NCBI RefSeq assembly: GCF_028640845.1
Contig: NC_080541.1
Coordinates: 177,174,502-177,238,501, forward strand
Reading direction: 5' to 3'
DNA: 64,000 nucleotides
Source of the DNA: Ahaetulla prasina
Lineage: Eukaryota > Chordata > Lepidosauria > Squamata > Colubridae
This document shows positions 24,152 through 34,457 of this stretch, one piece after another; position 1 is the first letter of the stretch; every line of letters begins with the position of its first letter. The position numbers were made by a program, and so were the translations under genes. Under the pieces are notes generated by a model. It did not search any database. It saw only the letters and a list, made by a program, of their open reading frames with translations, and had not been told where the DNA came from.

Positions 24152-26215
24152 AAAAGAAGCCAAATGCTTGATAACATATTCTAACACTGATAGATATTTC
24201 TTTATAAGAGACTATGTACTAGTAACACCTGAATGCAGACTGCAGGTTAATAATGCAATAGTTTATTTTCTTTCCCCTTTCCACAAAAGGAGTGTTTTAC
24301 TAGATCCTTCTTAAACATTTCTGTGCTTTCGAGTGCATGCTACAGTCATTCTGCCATCTGCAATTATTTATTGGTTTGATTAATCCCAGACTGTTGATAT
24401 GACACTACTCTTCCAGCAACAGCTTGAAGTAAAGGAATTATTGCCAAGTATTTTTATATGGGTCAAGACATAGATCTACAGTCTATAGCTTGCCATAATT
24501 TACACACAGTACCTAAAACATCCAGAGAAGTTCAGGGAAGTTGAGTTTACAATCTGCCTGTCAACATGCAAAGAAGCCCCTGAGTTCATAAAGCTTTATA
24601 TTCAAGATGCCACCTACATTTTGAAACCCTCCAACTGACCGTTTTTTGCATTCCAACTCTTTATTTCATGTAGGAATGCAACTTATTTGACAGTACTTCA
24701 GCAATTTCAGAGTGTTCCCTTTTAATTTTTTTCTTTCATACAGTCTTGACCTTCTCTTCTCTTTTCTTTTCTCATCTCCTTTCAATTTTCATGAATCCTT
24801 GAAAATAATACCAAGCATTCATTAGTAGTTTGACTACACAACCAGTGTGTGACTATTATTTCCACAAAACTTGGGCATCAACAATGTAGCCAGAAATCCA
24901 AGAAGATCATAAGCTGCCAAATGTCAAGTTCTTAATGCCAGTAGAGTATTTTTAAAGCATATTCGCCTCTCAGCCATTAGCCAAGGAATATGAGGTAGTC
25001 AAAGTCTGGTTTAAACAATATAGTTTATTACTTTATTTTCTCTTTTATTGATAAGATAATAATTTCCTATCAGTTTATTAAAATATATGGTCATAGGCCC
25101 AAAACACCTATGTTTTGGGAATTTATTATATATAAATTCACTAAGGATGCATGTTGTTCTATCACCAATAAATGCAAAATGAAACAAATTATGTATCTCA
25201 TTCCAAGCAAATATGATCCTATGATCTATAAAATGTAAAATTTTATGATTAATAATTTAATTAAAGTTCAACTGTATAAGCAATAGTTTTTGGATGGCTA
25301 AATGTCCAAGCATTTAGAAATGTGAATATCAAGCTGGAATATTATCAATAACAAGCTTCAAATTAAGAAACTACTATAAATTAATATGAAACCAGTCCTC
25401 AAGACAAGCTTAGATCAAAATAAATAATAAAATCAATCAATATAATTAATATTCCAGCTTGTTTTATTAAGACACTTGTATGTAACTTTTCAAAATATCT
25501 ATTTTTATAAATATTGTCTTTTTTGTTGTTAACAGTGTTTAAAACAATATACGGTAATTTTTAAAATGAGGTGATGAAACTTTATACTATCAGCAGACTA
25601 TCCTGCACAAAATTAACTAGGGTTGGGGTTTACCGTCTCCTTACTAATGTTTAGGAAATGGTTCAGAACATGTCCTTTTATCTACACTTGTTACAATGTG
25701 TTTGTTTGCCAACTTTGCAGAATAAACATGAGTACTATAAGTAGATCAACATAAACTGCTAATTTTACTGTTTCTGTAAACTACCCAATCCATTTGATAG
25801 GATATTCATTTATCTAATAACTAAATAAATAAATGATCTACAATCAACATTATCTCCTGAAGTCAAAAATTTAAATTCCAATTCCTGACATCTGTACACA
25901 TTTGACATTTGAGTTAAATCTTTCGTAACAATAGATGTTCAGTTACTGGTGGCAACTAGTTTTATTTCAGTATAAACATATCTGGAGATAACATTTTGAA
26001 CGGTAGTTAGAAGGATTAATGTCTTTAGACGCAAAGACACTTCTATGACCTCCAGCAAAGGTTCTCTGCTGAAGGCGGCTTTTTAAAGTTTGCACTGCAA
26101 ATTACAGGAGCATCAAACATGCCAGCAGCCTTCTTACAAGCAGTTGCATACCTAACATATTTGGGGCCTGCAGGAAATAATTATTTAACACCCTCTTCTC
26201 TGTTACTGAGAGCAA
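24152..26215. other. No gene seen; AT-rich unique DNA
   Basis: No open frame of note. A 15-bp inverted repeat (arms 25330-25344 and 25447-25461, 102-bp spacing) is the only structure recorded. Confidence 0.55.
25330..25461. repeat. 15-bp inverted repeat with 102-bp spacer
   Basis: 'caagctggaatatta' at the left is matched by its exact complement at the right. The arms have no target-site duplication that I can see, so a MITE is not proven. Confidence 0.55.
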
Positions 26216-26440
26216 GTTTAGGGTAGTGATTAAAGCACCAGACTAGAAATTGGGAAGAGGGGGCTCTGTGAGTTTTAGTCCTGCACAGACACACAATCAG
26301 CTAGGTGATTTTGGACCAGTCATTCTCTCTCAGCAGTAGAAAAGATGCATGGGCCAACCACTTCCAAAAAAATCTTACCAAGAAATCTTCAGAGGGCAGT
26401 TACCAGGAGTCAAACTGTCTTGAAAGCTTGAATTCTCTTC
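26216..26440 (+). mobile_element. tRNA-derived SINE, diverged
   Basis: The order of landmarks matches the copy at 62251: 'gggtagtgattaaagcacca', 'gtgagttttagtcctgc', 'gaccagtcattctctctcag', 'gtcaaactgtcttgaaagc'. The A and B boxes are worn. No poly(A) or duplication was found. Confidence 0.65.
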
Positions 26441-26682
26441 CCTTAATTGCTACTGTGCTGCGTTGATCAACACAACTGATTCTTGAAGCCACCTTTGGCA
26501 GCAGTCCCCTTATTGCTTGCCCTCAGAATAGGTTGTCCTCACCTCCCAAGTATGCCATTGTTTAAAAGGGTTACTCAAGTCTCTCCACTTCTATATCAGA
26601 AGACAAAAATGTTTTACTTGTGGGATTTCCTTTTTTTTCCCTTCAGAGCCTTGAGATGTATTTTCCAGATTGAAGCTCAATA

Positions 26683-26698
26683 AGATAGTAGGGAGGGA
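26683..26698 (+). repeat. Target-site duplication, left copy, of L1
   Basis: AGATAGTAGGGAGGGA here is repeated exactly at 27451-27466 after the L1 poly(A). Confidence 0.93.
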
Positions 26699-27450
26699 TA
26701 TTTACTAGAGGAAAAATTGGGAGAAGAACAAGTAAAAGAGACAATGATTGCTTAGGGGAAGAATTTTGGCCATGGGATAGATCTAGTTGCCTGGAAGAAA
26801 TTATGGATGTATAATTATAAAATGACAATGTCTACAGCATATAAAGAGAATTTGTACAAGATGTTTTACAGGTGGCATCTACCCCCGACAAGAATTGCTA
26901 GAATGTTCAAGGAAAAATCTGAAAAATGCTGGAAGTGTCATCAGACACCTGGATCATATTACCATATATGGTGGACGTGCGTGGAAGCAAAAAGATATTG
27001 GACTAAAATACACACGTGGTTGGAGAAAATGATTAAAAAACATATAGAATTTAAGCCAGAAGTCTTTCTGTTGGGAATTATTCCTGAGATATATACTAGA
27101 GATGTAAAATATTTGATTGTGAATATTATTACAGCAGCCAGGACTGTGTTAGCTAAAAACTAGAAAAATGAGAAATTACCTTTGCAAGATGAAACAATTA
27201 GGAAGATGATGGAATGTGCAGAGATGAGTAAATTGACATTTGAAATAAAGATCAAGAAGATAAGCAATATTATGAAATACGGAATTTATTTTACCATTGG
27301 TTAGAAGGAAAGATATGTTAGAAAATACAATACAAGATATGTATTGCACAAGAAAATATGTAAACACCCCTTCAGCACATTGTAATTGTTTGATGAGAAT
27401 GTGTTTTTGTTGTTGTTGTTATGGAAAAATAAAAATTTTTATAAAAAAAA
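26699..27450 (+). mobile_element. L1, 5'-truncated, with poly(A) and target-site duplication
   Basis: 752 bp between perfect 16-bp duplications. Coding part 26807-27163 is the ORF2 C-terminus, with ENLYKMFYRWHLPPTRI, then a Cys/His knuckle of form C-x2-C-x8-H-x4-C beginning at 26927 (CWKC...H...C), ending in an amber stop after AARTVLAKN. The 3' untranslated region follows and ends in 'ataaaaattttta' plus a short A run. This is textbook target-primed insertion with 5' truncation. The ORF2 end is nearly intact, so the copy is relatively young. Confidence 0.93.
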
Positions 27451-27466
27451 AGATAGTAGGGAGGGA
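27451..27466 (+). repeat. Target-site duplication, right copy, of L1
   Basis: Exact 16-bp match to 26683-26698, directly after the A run. Confidence 0.93.
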
Positions 27467-28024
27467 GAAACTGGGAGTTCGGTTGCCTATGCATTTTGCC
27501 TTCTATGTCCCATTCCTTTCTGCAAATACCTTCTCAAAACATTTCACAAGCCCAAGTAAAGTCTTCAAGCAAAAAGATTGTATCACAATACTGTGTATGA
27601 CTACAGAAGGTGGCAGGACATAGCTGACTCTGAGTCATCATAAAAAAGCTACACAGTGAGCATTTGGATGAAAAAATCTCAAGGCTGCAGTCAAAGTGGA
27701 AGCTGAGAAGAAATCCCCCCAACTTCCACTTCCAAGTTGTTGCCAACAAACAAGAGTCATCCAGAGCCAAGCTCAAGTTGAATAATCTATACATCAAAGT
27801 CTGGGCCCTAGCCTTGATATTTTACTAGACCTAAGTAATGAGACCTAAAAAGAGAACATGTGCATTAAAAATGATATGAAAACCACTGAAGGACACTAAT
27901 GTAGTAGTGATTATTGAAGGACATTAATATAATAGAAAGAATGACTCAATCAAGAATTGAAATGTATAACAGTGATATCTTAAAGCACAAGCATACAGCC
28001 TTTCTTAATCCTTTTATCCTAGAA
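27467..28024. other. No gene seen
   Basis: Chance frames on both strands of up to 87-108 codons, no domain recognised. Confidence 0.5.
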
Positions 28025-28148
28025 CAGGGGTGTCAAACTCATAGCATCATGTTGTCGTCACGTGATTTTTCTCCCTTCACTAAACCGGAGGTGGGGGTAG
28101 CCAGCATGTGACACATGCAGCCCGCAAGCCGTGAGTTTGACACACCTG
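28025..28148. mobile_element. Short hAT MITE ('CAGGGGTGTCAAACTC' family)
   Basis: Left CAGGGGTGTCAAACTC is the inverted match of the right end (complement CAGGTGTGTCAAACTC). The interior has 'cccgcaagccgtgag'. Flanking 8-mers TCCTAGAA and CCGTAGAG agree at five positions, a weak duplication. Sister copies are at 35332 and 50559. Confidence 0.8.
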
Positions 28149-28316
28149 CCGTAGAGGAATCCTTGATTTTTTCTTCAAAGAATCCTTGAATTTTGAGGGA
28201 ACTGCAGACCGGCACTGAGTAACAACACATAAAAATTCCCAACATTTTGACTGCTAAAATTATGTGGCATGTGAAGTTTATGTATTCTTTCCAGTCACAA
28301 CACTTATGGAACCCCA

Positions 28317-28334
28317 GAGGTTCTGCAGAACCTC
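28317..28334. repeat. Perfect 18-bp palindrome
   Basis: GAGGTTCTGCAGAACCTC reads the same on both strands. No element context was recognised. Confidence 0.7.
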
Positions 28335-28505
28335 AGGTGAGAAAGGCAGCCTCAGACAAATGTGTCTAACTAACCAGCAAAGCTCACAATACAACAGTTT
28401 CTGTTTTGCTGCTGTGAAGTAATACAGTTAATTTTTCTGAAGCTTATCACTCTCCATTACTTATTCCAATCTAGTCTTCAATTCATAATTATTTTATTTG
28501 TATGC

Positions 28506-28515
28506 TATCTATTAA
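28506..28515 (+). repeat. Target-site duplication, left copy, of Sauria SINE
   Basis: TATCTATTAA, repeated exactly at 28845-28854. Confidence 0.88.
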
Positions 28516-28844
28516 GGATAGGACACGGTGGCTCAGGGGCTAGGACATTGAGCTTGTTGATCGAAAGGTCGGCAGCTCAACGGGGTGAGCTCCTGTTACT
28601 TGTCCCAGCTTCTGCCAACCTAGCAGTTTCGAAAGCACGTAAAAATGCAAGTAGAAAAAATAGGGACCACCTTTGGTGGGAAGGTAACAGCGTTCCGTGC
28701 ACCTTTGGTGTTGAGTCATGCTGGCCACATGACCACGGAGACGTCTTTGGACAGCGCTGGCTCTTCGGCTTTGAAACGGAGATGAGCACCGCCCCCTAGA
28801 CTCGGCAACGACTAGCACATATGTGCGAGGGGAACCTTTACCTT
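28516..28844 (+). mobile_element. Sauria-type SINE (tRNA-derived)
   Basis: 329 bp. The head has an A-box-like 'ggtggctcaggggctagg'. The body contains 'cgaaaggtcggcagctcaac', 'cccagcttctgccaacctag', 'catgaccacggagacgtc' and 'cggagatgagcaccgccc'. The tail ends 'ggggaacctttaccttta', as in squamate Sauria SINEs, which share their tail with BovB LINEs and are thought to be copied by them. The B box region is shortened. Such SINEs are transcribed by RNA polymerase III and encode no protein; the overlapping open frames are not genes. Exact 10-bp duplications on both sides confirm the ends. Confidence 0.93.
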
Positions 28845-28854
28845 TATCTATTAA
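28845..28854 (+). repeat. Target-site duplication, right copy, of Sauria SINE
   Basis: TATCTATTAA, matching 28506-28515. Confidence 0.88.
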
Positions 28855-28937
28855 TAGTGCCTGAAATGTGGTAAGAAGCATAATATCATGCCCAATATTA
28901 TGCCGGTAGTTGCAATGTAGCCACTATTGCACACTGC

Positions 28938-29015
28938 CTTTTTTTTTTTTTTTAATTTGAATTTATATCCCGCCCTTCTCCGAAGACTCAGGGCGGCTTA
29001 CATTGTGTAAGGCCT
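28938..29015 (-). mobile_element. 3' tail of tRNA/L2-tailed SINE, minus strand
   Basis: A poly-T start (poly-A on the minus strand) is followed by 'tttatatcccgcccttctcc' and 'agactcagggcggcttaca', matching the tail of the fuller copy at 41519. The 5' part is missing. Confidence 0.75.
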
Positions 29016-29530
29016 TGAACACAGAACATATACTTACAACTTAGGAAATCTAATAACATTCAGAAATTGCTTGAGCATGTTTAATTCTGCCATTTCTCTT
29101 GTACCTATCTTTTTATATATTTTTTTCAGCTACTTGGTATGTCGTTATTACTTTTGCTTTTTCCCACGGTGTACATATGTGATTTAGGATGCTTACAGGA
29201 GTTTAAAAAATTCAAGATGGAAGCCACAACTATTTGATAAAAGTCTTACTGCTTTGTTCATATGAGATGCACATTTTTAAAAAAAGGAGTGAAGCTTCAA
29301 CCATGCAAGTACAATCACCTTTGTTTCATCATCTCTGAAATTATTTATAAATTACTTCAAATAATTCTATCCTGCATTTTCTATTTTATTAAGATCAATA
29401 AAAATGGCTATTAAAAGTTACAGCCATTGCAGCATCCCTGTTGTCACATTATCAAAATTCATTGGCAGCCCACACTTACAAAATTTCCAAAGCTACTGCA
29501 ACAGCTGTAACTTTGTGCATGGGTTATAAG
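29016..29530. other. No gene seen
   Basis: AT-rich unique DNA. Confidence 0.5.
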
Positions 29531-29634
29531 CAGGGGTGAAATGCTCCTCATTCGGACCGAATTGCCCGATTTGGTAGCGATGGCGGCGGGTGGTTCGGAG
29601 AACCGGTAGCAAAAATCCCTGACTACCACCCCTG
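29531..29634. mobile_element. Short hAT-like element ('CAGGGGTGAAATGC' end)
   Basis: Begins CAGGGGTGAAATGCTCC and ends with the complement of CAGGGGTGGTAGTCAGG; only the outer 8 bases are a clean inverted match. The interior has 'ggttcggagaaccggtagc', shared with the element at 14978. The right flank does not duplicate the left flank, so it may be part of a larger element that includes the hairpin to the right. Confidence 0.6.
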
Positions 29635-29636
29635 CA

Positions 29637-29761
29637 CAGCTGAACCGCACAATCATCAGAGGGGTTTTTTGTTTACTTTTAAAAGCATTTTTTCTTCGGC
29701 AAAAAAATTGCTTTTAAAAGTAAAAAAAAAAAAAGCCTCTGATGATCATGCGGCTCAGCTG
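29637..29761. repeat. Long fold-back (inverted repeat, arms about 60 bp)
   Basis: The left arm starts CAGCTGAACCGCACAATCAT and the right arm is its near-complement, ending at CAGCTG (29756-29761). The centre is 'ttcttcggcaaaaaaa'. The right arm also forms the start of the direct repeat flanking the L1. Confidence 0.8.
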
Positions 29762-29925
29762 GGATCATCTGAACCTTTTAAAACTGTTTTTTTCTCAACC
29801 TCTTCGGCCAAAGACTAATGCAATATGTGGACAGATTACCTTATTTTCCCTGTACACTGCTGTTAAGAAAACCCCTAAGTTTGAAATTCATATAAGCTCA
29901 CCCAGTAATGCTCGCTTCAATTAAA
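29722..29925 (+). repeat. Direct repeat flanking the L1, left copy (about 204 bp)
   Basis: Begins with a 13-A run and 'gcctctgatgatcatgcgg'. The second copy is 34458-34662, directly after the L1 A-run. In the roughly 180 bases from 'gcctct' to 'aatgctc' I count two substitutions. Confidence 0.92.
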
Positions 29926-30011
29926 AGACAGTCGTCCTTTGATCTTCACTAAGACCCTCTGTAAAATTGGTTTGGAATCCTAGTTTGGGAAATTTTTTTG
30001 TTTTTTTCAAA

Positions 30012-30773
30012 ATGACTCAACAACTTTCAGAAACGCAGCAACTTGCTGCAGCTTTAAATAAAATTGGGGAAAAAATAGCAGGACTATCAGAGCATATAGA
30101 TAATTTGACATTGAAACTGACATCTGAAATGCAGAATTTAAAGCAAGAGATGAATGAAAACTTTGCAAAACAAAAAGAGGAAATGATAATGATTAAAGAT
30201 GAAATGGAGCAGATGCATGTGTATGAGGTAAAAGTAGATCGGCAAATTGGTAAAATATTTTATAAAAATGAGCAGCAAGATAAGAGAATCTGTCTTTTGG
30301 AAGAAGAGATGAGGAAATATAATTTGGTTATCAGAGGAATCTCAGAAGAAAAGGAGGATAAATTGAAACAGCGGGTTCTGAAATGGATTAATGATTTGGA
30401 TACGCAACTTACGTTCACAATAGCAGACCTGGCAAGTGTTTTTAGAATTGGATATAGAAGGCAAAATGGTTCTAACAGGAATGTGCTTGTCAGGTTCGCA
30501 AATCTTGGTGATAAGTTGGAAGTTATGGCCAAGGTGAGAGAGTTGGGAGATGCTTTGAAGTTTGAAGGGAAGACTATTCAAGTCTTCCCGGATATATCAA
30601 GAGAAGAAAGGGCATGGAGATTTTTTTTAAAACCAATCACAAAAGTTTTAAGGGATAATGGAATTAAATACAATTGGAGGCCACCACAACAATTGAATTT
30701 TTTTTATAAAGGAAGGATGCGTACAATCACCCCAGATATAGATGCATTATTATATTTACGGAGCTTGGACTGA
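30012..30773 (+). CDS. L1 ORF1 protein (RNA-binding chaperone), intact frame
   Basis: 253 codons from ATG at 30012 to TGA. I chose this ATG because it begins MTQQLSETQQ directly before the coiled coil; the frame is open upstream but without motif. Residues about 5-95 are heptad-rich (leucine, isoleucine and lysine/glutamate pattern), as in the trimerising coiled coil. Residues about 100-185 match the ORF1 RRM (NLVIRGISEEKED, then NVLVRFANLGDK). The rest matches the C-terminal domain (SREERAW, TKVLRDNGIKYNW). In the family it forms trimers that coat L1 RNA in the cytoplasm and act as nucleic-acid chaperones. It is shorter than the mammalian protein of about 340 residues. Being transposon-derived, it is unlikely to be a host gene. 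Confidence 0.88.
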   Translation: MTQQLSETQQLAAALNKIGEKIAGLSEHIDNLTLKLTSEMQNLKQEMNENFAKQKEEMIMIKDEMEQMHVYEVKVDRQIGKIFYKNEQQDKRICLLEEEMRKYNLVIRGISEEKEDKLKQRVLKWINDLDTQLTFTIADLASVFRIGYRRQNGSNRNVLVRFANLGDKLEVMAKVRELGDALKFEGKTIQVFPDISREERAWRFFLKPITKVLRDNGIKYNWRPPQQLNFFYKGRMRTITPDIDALLYLRSLD

Positions 30774-31265
30774 TTGAGATGGAGGATTTAATGGAGATAA
30801 AAGATCAAATGCTTCAGATGGGTGGAACATACGGAAACATCAATCCCAGAAGAAGAAAAAGGGGCTATTGGAGGCAAGACTCAAAGGGTTAAAGAGGAAA
30901 GAAATATCACCTGTGTTGGTTGAACAGAAGAAGAGTCGTGAGGATACAGTAAGAGAAGAAGCAGATAAGAGTCTTGGAAAATATGAAGCTGAATGCGGTC
31001 ATCGCTATCTTTTTTTGAGTGATGAATTTAAATAGACAGCCCGAAAGAAGTGGCCCGGCATTGGCATCGTCCCCTCTCCCCATTCTCTCTATAGAGGCGA
31101 AATCGATGAGGATGTGGGGAAGAAGATTGTTTGTACTTTATTGTTTGTTTTGTTTTGTTTTTTCTGTTTTCTTATTGTTGTTTATATGTTAAATATGGTA
31201 GTTTAATGTCGGGTGGTGGGCACAGAAAGGAAGATGCGGGATAGGATTAAAAATTTATATTTTAA

Positions 31266-34200
31266 ATGGGAGTTATAAAAATAATGTCATGGAATGTGAA
31301 GGGTACAGGAATCAGATTAAAGAAGAAGATTGGAGCTTAAGATTAAAAGGATTTGCCAGACATTTTATTTTTACAAGAAACCCATCAGAAATCTGAAGAT
31401 TCAAATAGAATGTATATAAAAGGTATGCAAATATATGAAAAGCATTTGGAACTTCAAAAGCTAGAGGAGTTGCAACACTGATATCAGATAGGGTGTACTT
31501 TGAAAAACATAAGGTAATTTTGGATGAAGATGGAAGATATGTAATAATTGTTGGAAATCTTAATGAGGAAAAAGTGACACTTGTTAACTTATATTTACGA
31601 ATGAAAACAAAGAGAATTTCTTGAAAAATAACAAAATTTTGGAGAATGAAAGTGTAGGAAAGTAATTGTGGCTGGGGATTTTAATTTAATCAGAGATAAA
31701 ATAGACAGTACTAATCCCACCCGCTGTGGAGGAGCAAATAAAATGGGGATTTTAAATATGTGGATGCTTCGAAACGGCGTGGTTGATGTGTGGAGAGAGG
31801 TTAAAGGAATTGAGAGAGTATACACTTTTTTCTCTAAGATATATAATACATATTCTAGAATTGATTATATTTTTCTTTCTAAAGATTTGTTGGATAATGT
31901 GGATAAGGTAGATGTGGAATTTTAAAGATTCTGATCATGCAGAAGTTATGGTGGACTTAGATTTTAATTTTGAGAAAAAAAGAAGCTATTGGAGATATGA
32001 CGAGAAATTGTATAAAAATGAAAAGGATAAAAAATGGATACTTAAAAAACTGGAGGAAAGTTGGAGATTAAATGATAACGGGGAGGTTAAATTTGAAATT
32101 GTTTGGGATGCGATGAAAGCGGTGTTTAGAGGGGAGTATTAAATTATCAAGTAGGAAATATAAAAATTATAAAAATTAAAATGGAAAGAGATAAAAATCA
32201 GATTAAAGAATTGGAAAATCAATTTTGCTTACTAAAGAAAAAAATTCTTCAGGAGCTTAATATGTTAAGAAATAAAATGATAGAAGAAGATACAGAGTTA
32301 GTAAAAGAAATTTGAGATTTTTAAATAGGAATTTTTTTGAATTTAGTAATAGAAATTCTAAATTATTGGCAAAGATGGCGAAAGATAAAAGAGAGAAGAG
32401 AGAAATTGGAGTTTTGATAGATGATAGAGGTATAAGATGTTATAAAAAATTAGAGAAATGTGAAGTGGTTAGAAATTTTTTTCAGAATCTATATTCAAAG
32501 AAACCAATTAATCGGGGAAAATTGCAAAGCTATTTAGAAAAGTATGTGGTGAAAATTGATCAAACATATAAGGAATTGATGGAAGAAGATATAACACAAG
32601 ATGAGATTAATGGAATAATACAAAAATTAAAATTAGGGAAAGCTCCAGGTGAGGATGGATTACCTGTTGAGTTTTATAAAGAATTTAAAGAATTAATAAT
32701 ACCAAGATTGCAAAAATTATTCAATGGAATATTACATGGTGGGGAAGTACCTTCGTCATGGAATAGAACGGTGATATCCCTAATTCCTAAACCAGATAAA
32801 GATTTAGAAAGGATTGAGTCCTATCGGCCCATTTCTTTAATTAATCAGGATGCAAAGATATTTACTGCTATTATAAGTAATAGATTAAATAGATTTATAG
32901 ATAGATATATAAGTTATAATCAAGTAGGTTTTGTGAAGGGTAGATAGATAAATATAAAATTTTAAAGTTGTCTTGGTTTGGTAGAATTGCAATGTGTAAG
33001 ATGATGTTGCTGCCCAAGTTCAACTTTTTATTCGAGATGCTACCACTAAATTTGACAGAGAAAGATATTGAAGGATATCAGAAAAAACTGGATAAATTTT
33101 GCAACGGTGGCAAAAGACCTAGATTAGTGAAGAAAATGTGGTATCAAAATCAAAAGGAAGGTGGATTAGGAATCCCCAAATTATTTAATTATTACTGTGC
33201 GTATGGTATCCGGATAGTGGTAAAAATACTTAAAGGTGAAGATAACTATTGGAGAGACTTAGAGTTAAGGGATATAGAGAAATTTGGATCAAGGTGGTTT
33301 TTAGATAAAGCAAATTTAAAATGTGTAAGTAGAAGTTATTGGTTAAAGGATTAAGTAAAATGTGGAACAAATTTGTTAAAATTTTAATTCGGATATAATC
33401 TTTTGGGGAGACAATTGAATTTGGCCGATTAAAAAAAATATAAAACGTAATGAAGTGAATAAAGAGGAAAATATAGAAATTATTAGAGATTGGATAAAAG
33501 TTATGGGAAATGAAAGGAGGAATAAAGAAATTATTGAAAAATTAGGGTTAAGTTGGTTTGAAAAATACAGATAGAAAATGGACAAAAAACTAAAGGAAAA
33601 TTATTCGATAAATAGATGTGAAACTGAATTTGAATATTTAGTATCTCGGATTATGAAAGATGAAATTGGGCTAAAGGGACTCGTTAGTAGGGTTTATAAG
33701 ATTATAAATTCTGATGAAAAATTACAAAGAGTGATGAGGACAAATTGGGAAAAAGATCTTAATATTGAAATACCAGAGTCAGATTGGAATGTGAATTGGA
33801 AGAGTAGAATTATGAGAACTTTATCTATAAGGATTAAAGAGCACAATTATAAAGTTGTTTGAAATGGTATTTGACTCCAGTAAGATTGTCACAAATGGAT
33901 AAAAAATTAGTAAAAATGTTGGAGATGTGAGATGGAATTGGGGACTTATGAACATATGTGGTATAATTGTGATAAGGTTAAAAGTTTTGGCAACAATTGG
34001 AGAAAATGATATTTGAAATGATGGGGAAAGTAATAACATTGAGAGTGGAAACTATATTATTGTTGGTAATTAAGGAAATAGAATTAACAAAATATGAAAA
34101 GAATTGATTAGAATTATGATTATAATAGGTAGAATTATAATAGCTAGATATTGGAAACTAGATGTGATTTTTAGAATAGAAGAGTGGAATTCTGAAATGT

Positions 34201-34367
34201 GGAAATTAGCTTTAAATGATAAAATGACATGTGATATTAAAATTAGAAGTGGTGTATATAAAGAAGATATTTTCTGGAAGACTTGGAAACCATTTGTGGA
34301 CTTTGCGCTTGGAACATTGGACGCTTCAGTACCTGTACCTCGAGAACGTGGATTTTGGCAATCATGA
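31266..34367 (+). pseudogene. L1 ORF2 (endonuclease and reverse transcriptase), deleted and frameshifted
   Basis: The start reads MGVIKIMSWNVKG, typical of the L1 endonuclease. The endonuclease continues with FLQETH, AGDFNLI (about 31671), RIDYIF and SDHA (about 31930), across frameshifts. The RT start is present in 32312-32947: GKAPGEDGLPVEFYKEF, then LIPKPDK, ESYRPISLIN, and NQVGFVKGR. The next readable L1 segment begins LSWFGRIAMCKMMLLPK (32968), which lies far beyond the catalytic palm in other L1s. The YADD/FADD box is therefore missing. The C-terminal part is in pieces and includes a Cys/His knuckle at about 33917-33970 (CWRC...H...C). Non-functional. Confidence 0.9.
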
Positions 34368-34457
34368 GGATATATCCGAAGACCCAAATCTTCCTTTTAT
34401 GTATAGCACAAGGGTGTAATAATGTATTTTTTTTTGTTTGTTGTAAAAAAAGTAATT

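Larger units (their letters stand above)
29926..34457 (+). mobile_element. L1 LINE with ORF1 and internally deleted ORF2
   Basis: About 4.5 kb. The order is a short leader, ORF1 (30012-30773), an inter-ORF region of about 490 bp, ORF2 (from ATG at 31266, broken) and a short 3' untranslated region ending in T-rich then A-rich sequence. The typical long 5' untranslated region is missing. The element is very A-rich on the plus strand, as L1s are. It lies between direct repeats of about 205 bp, far longer than the usual 7-20 bp for L1. Confidence 0.93.

Noticed and set aside
28540..28881. Overlapping frames of 70-113 codons
   Set aside because: They lie within the Sauria SINE.
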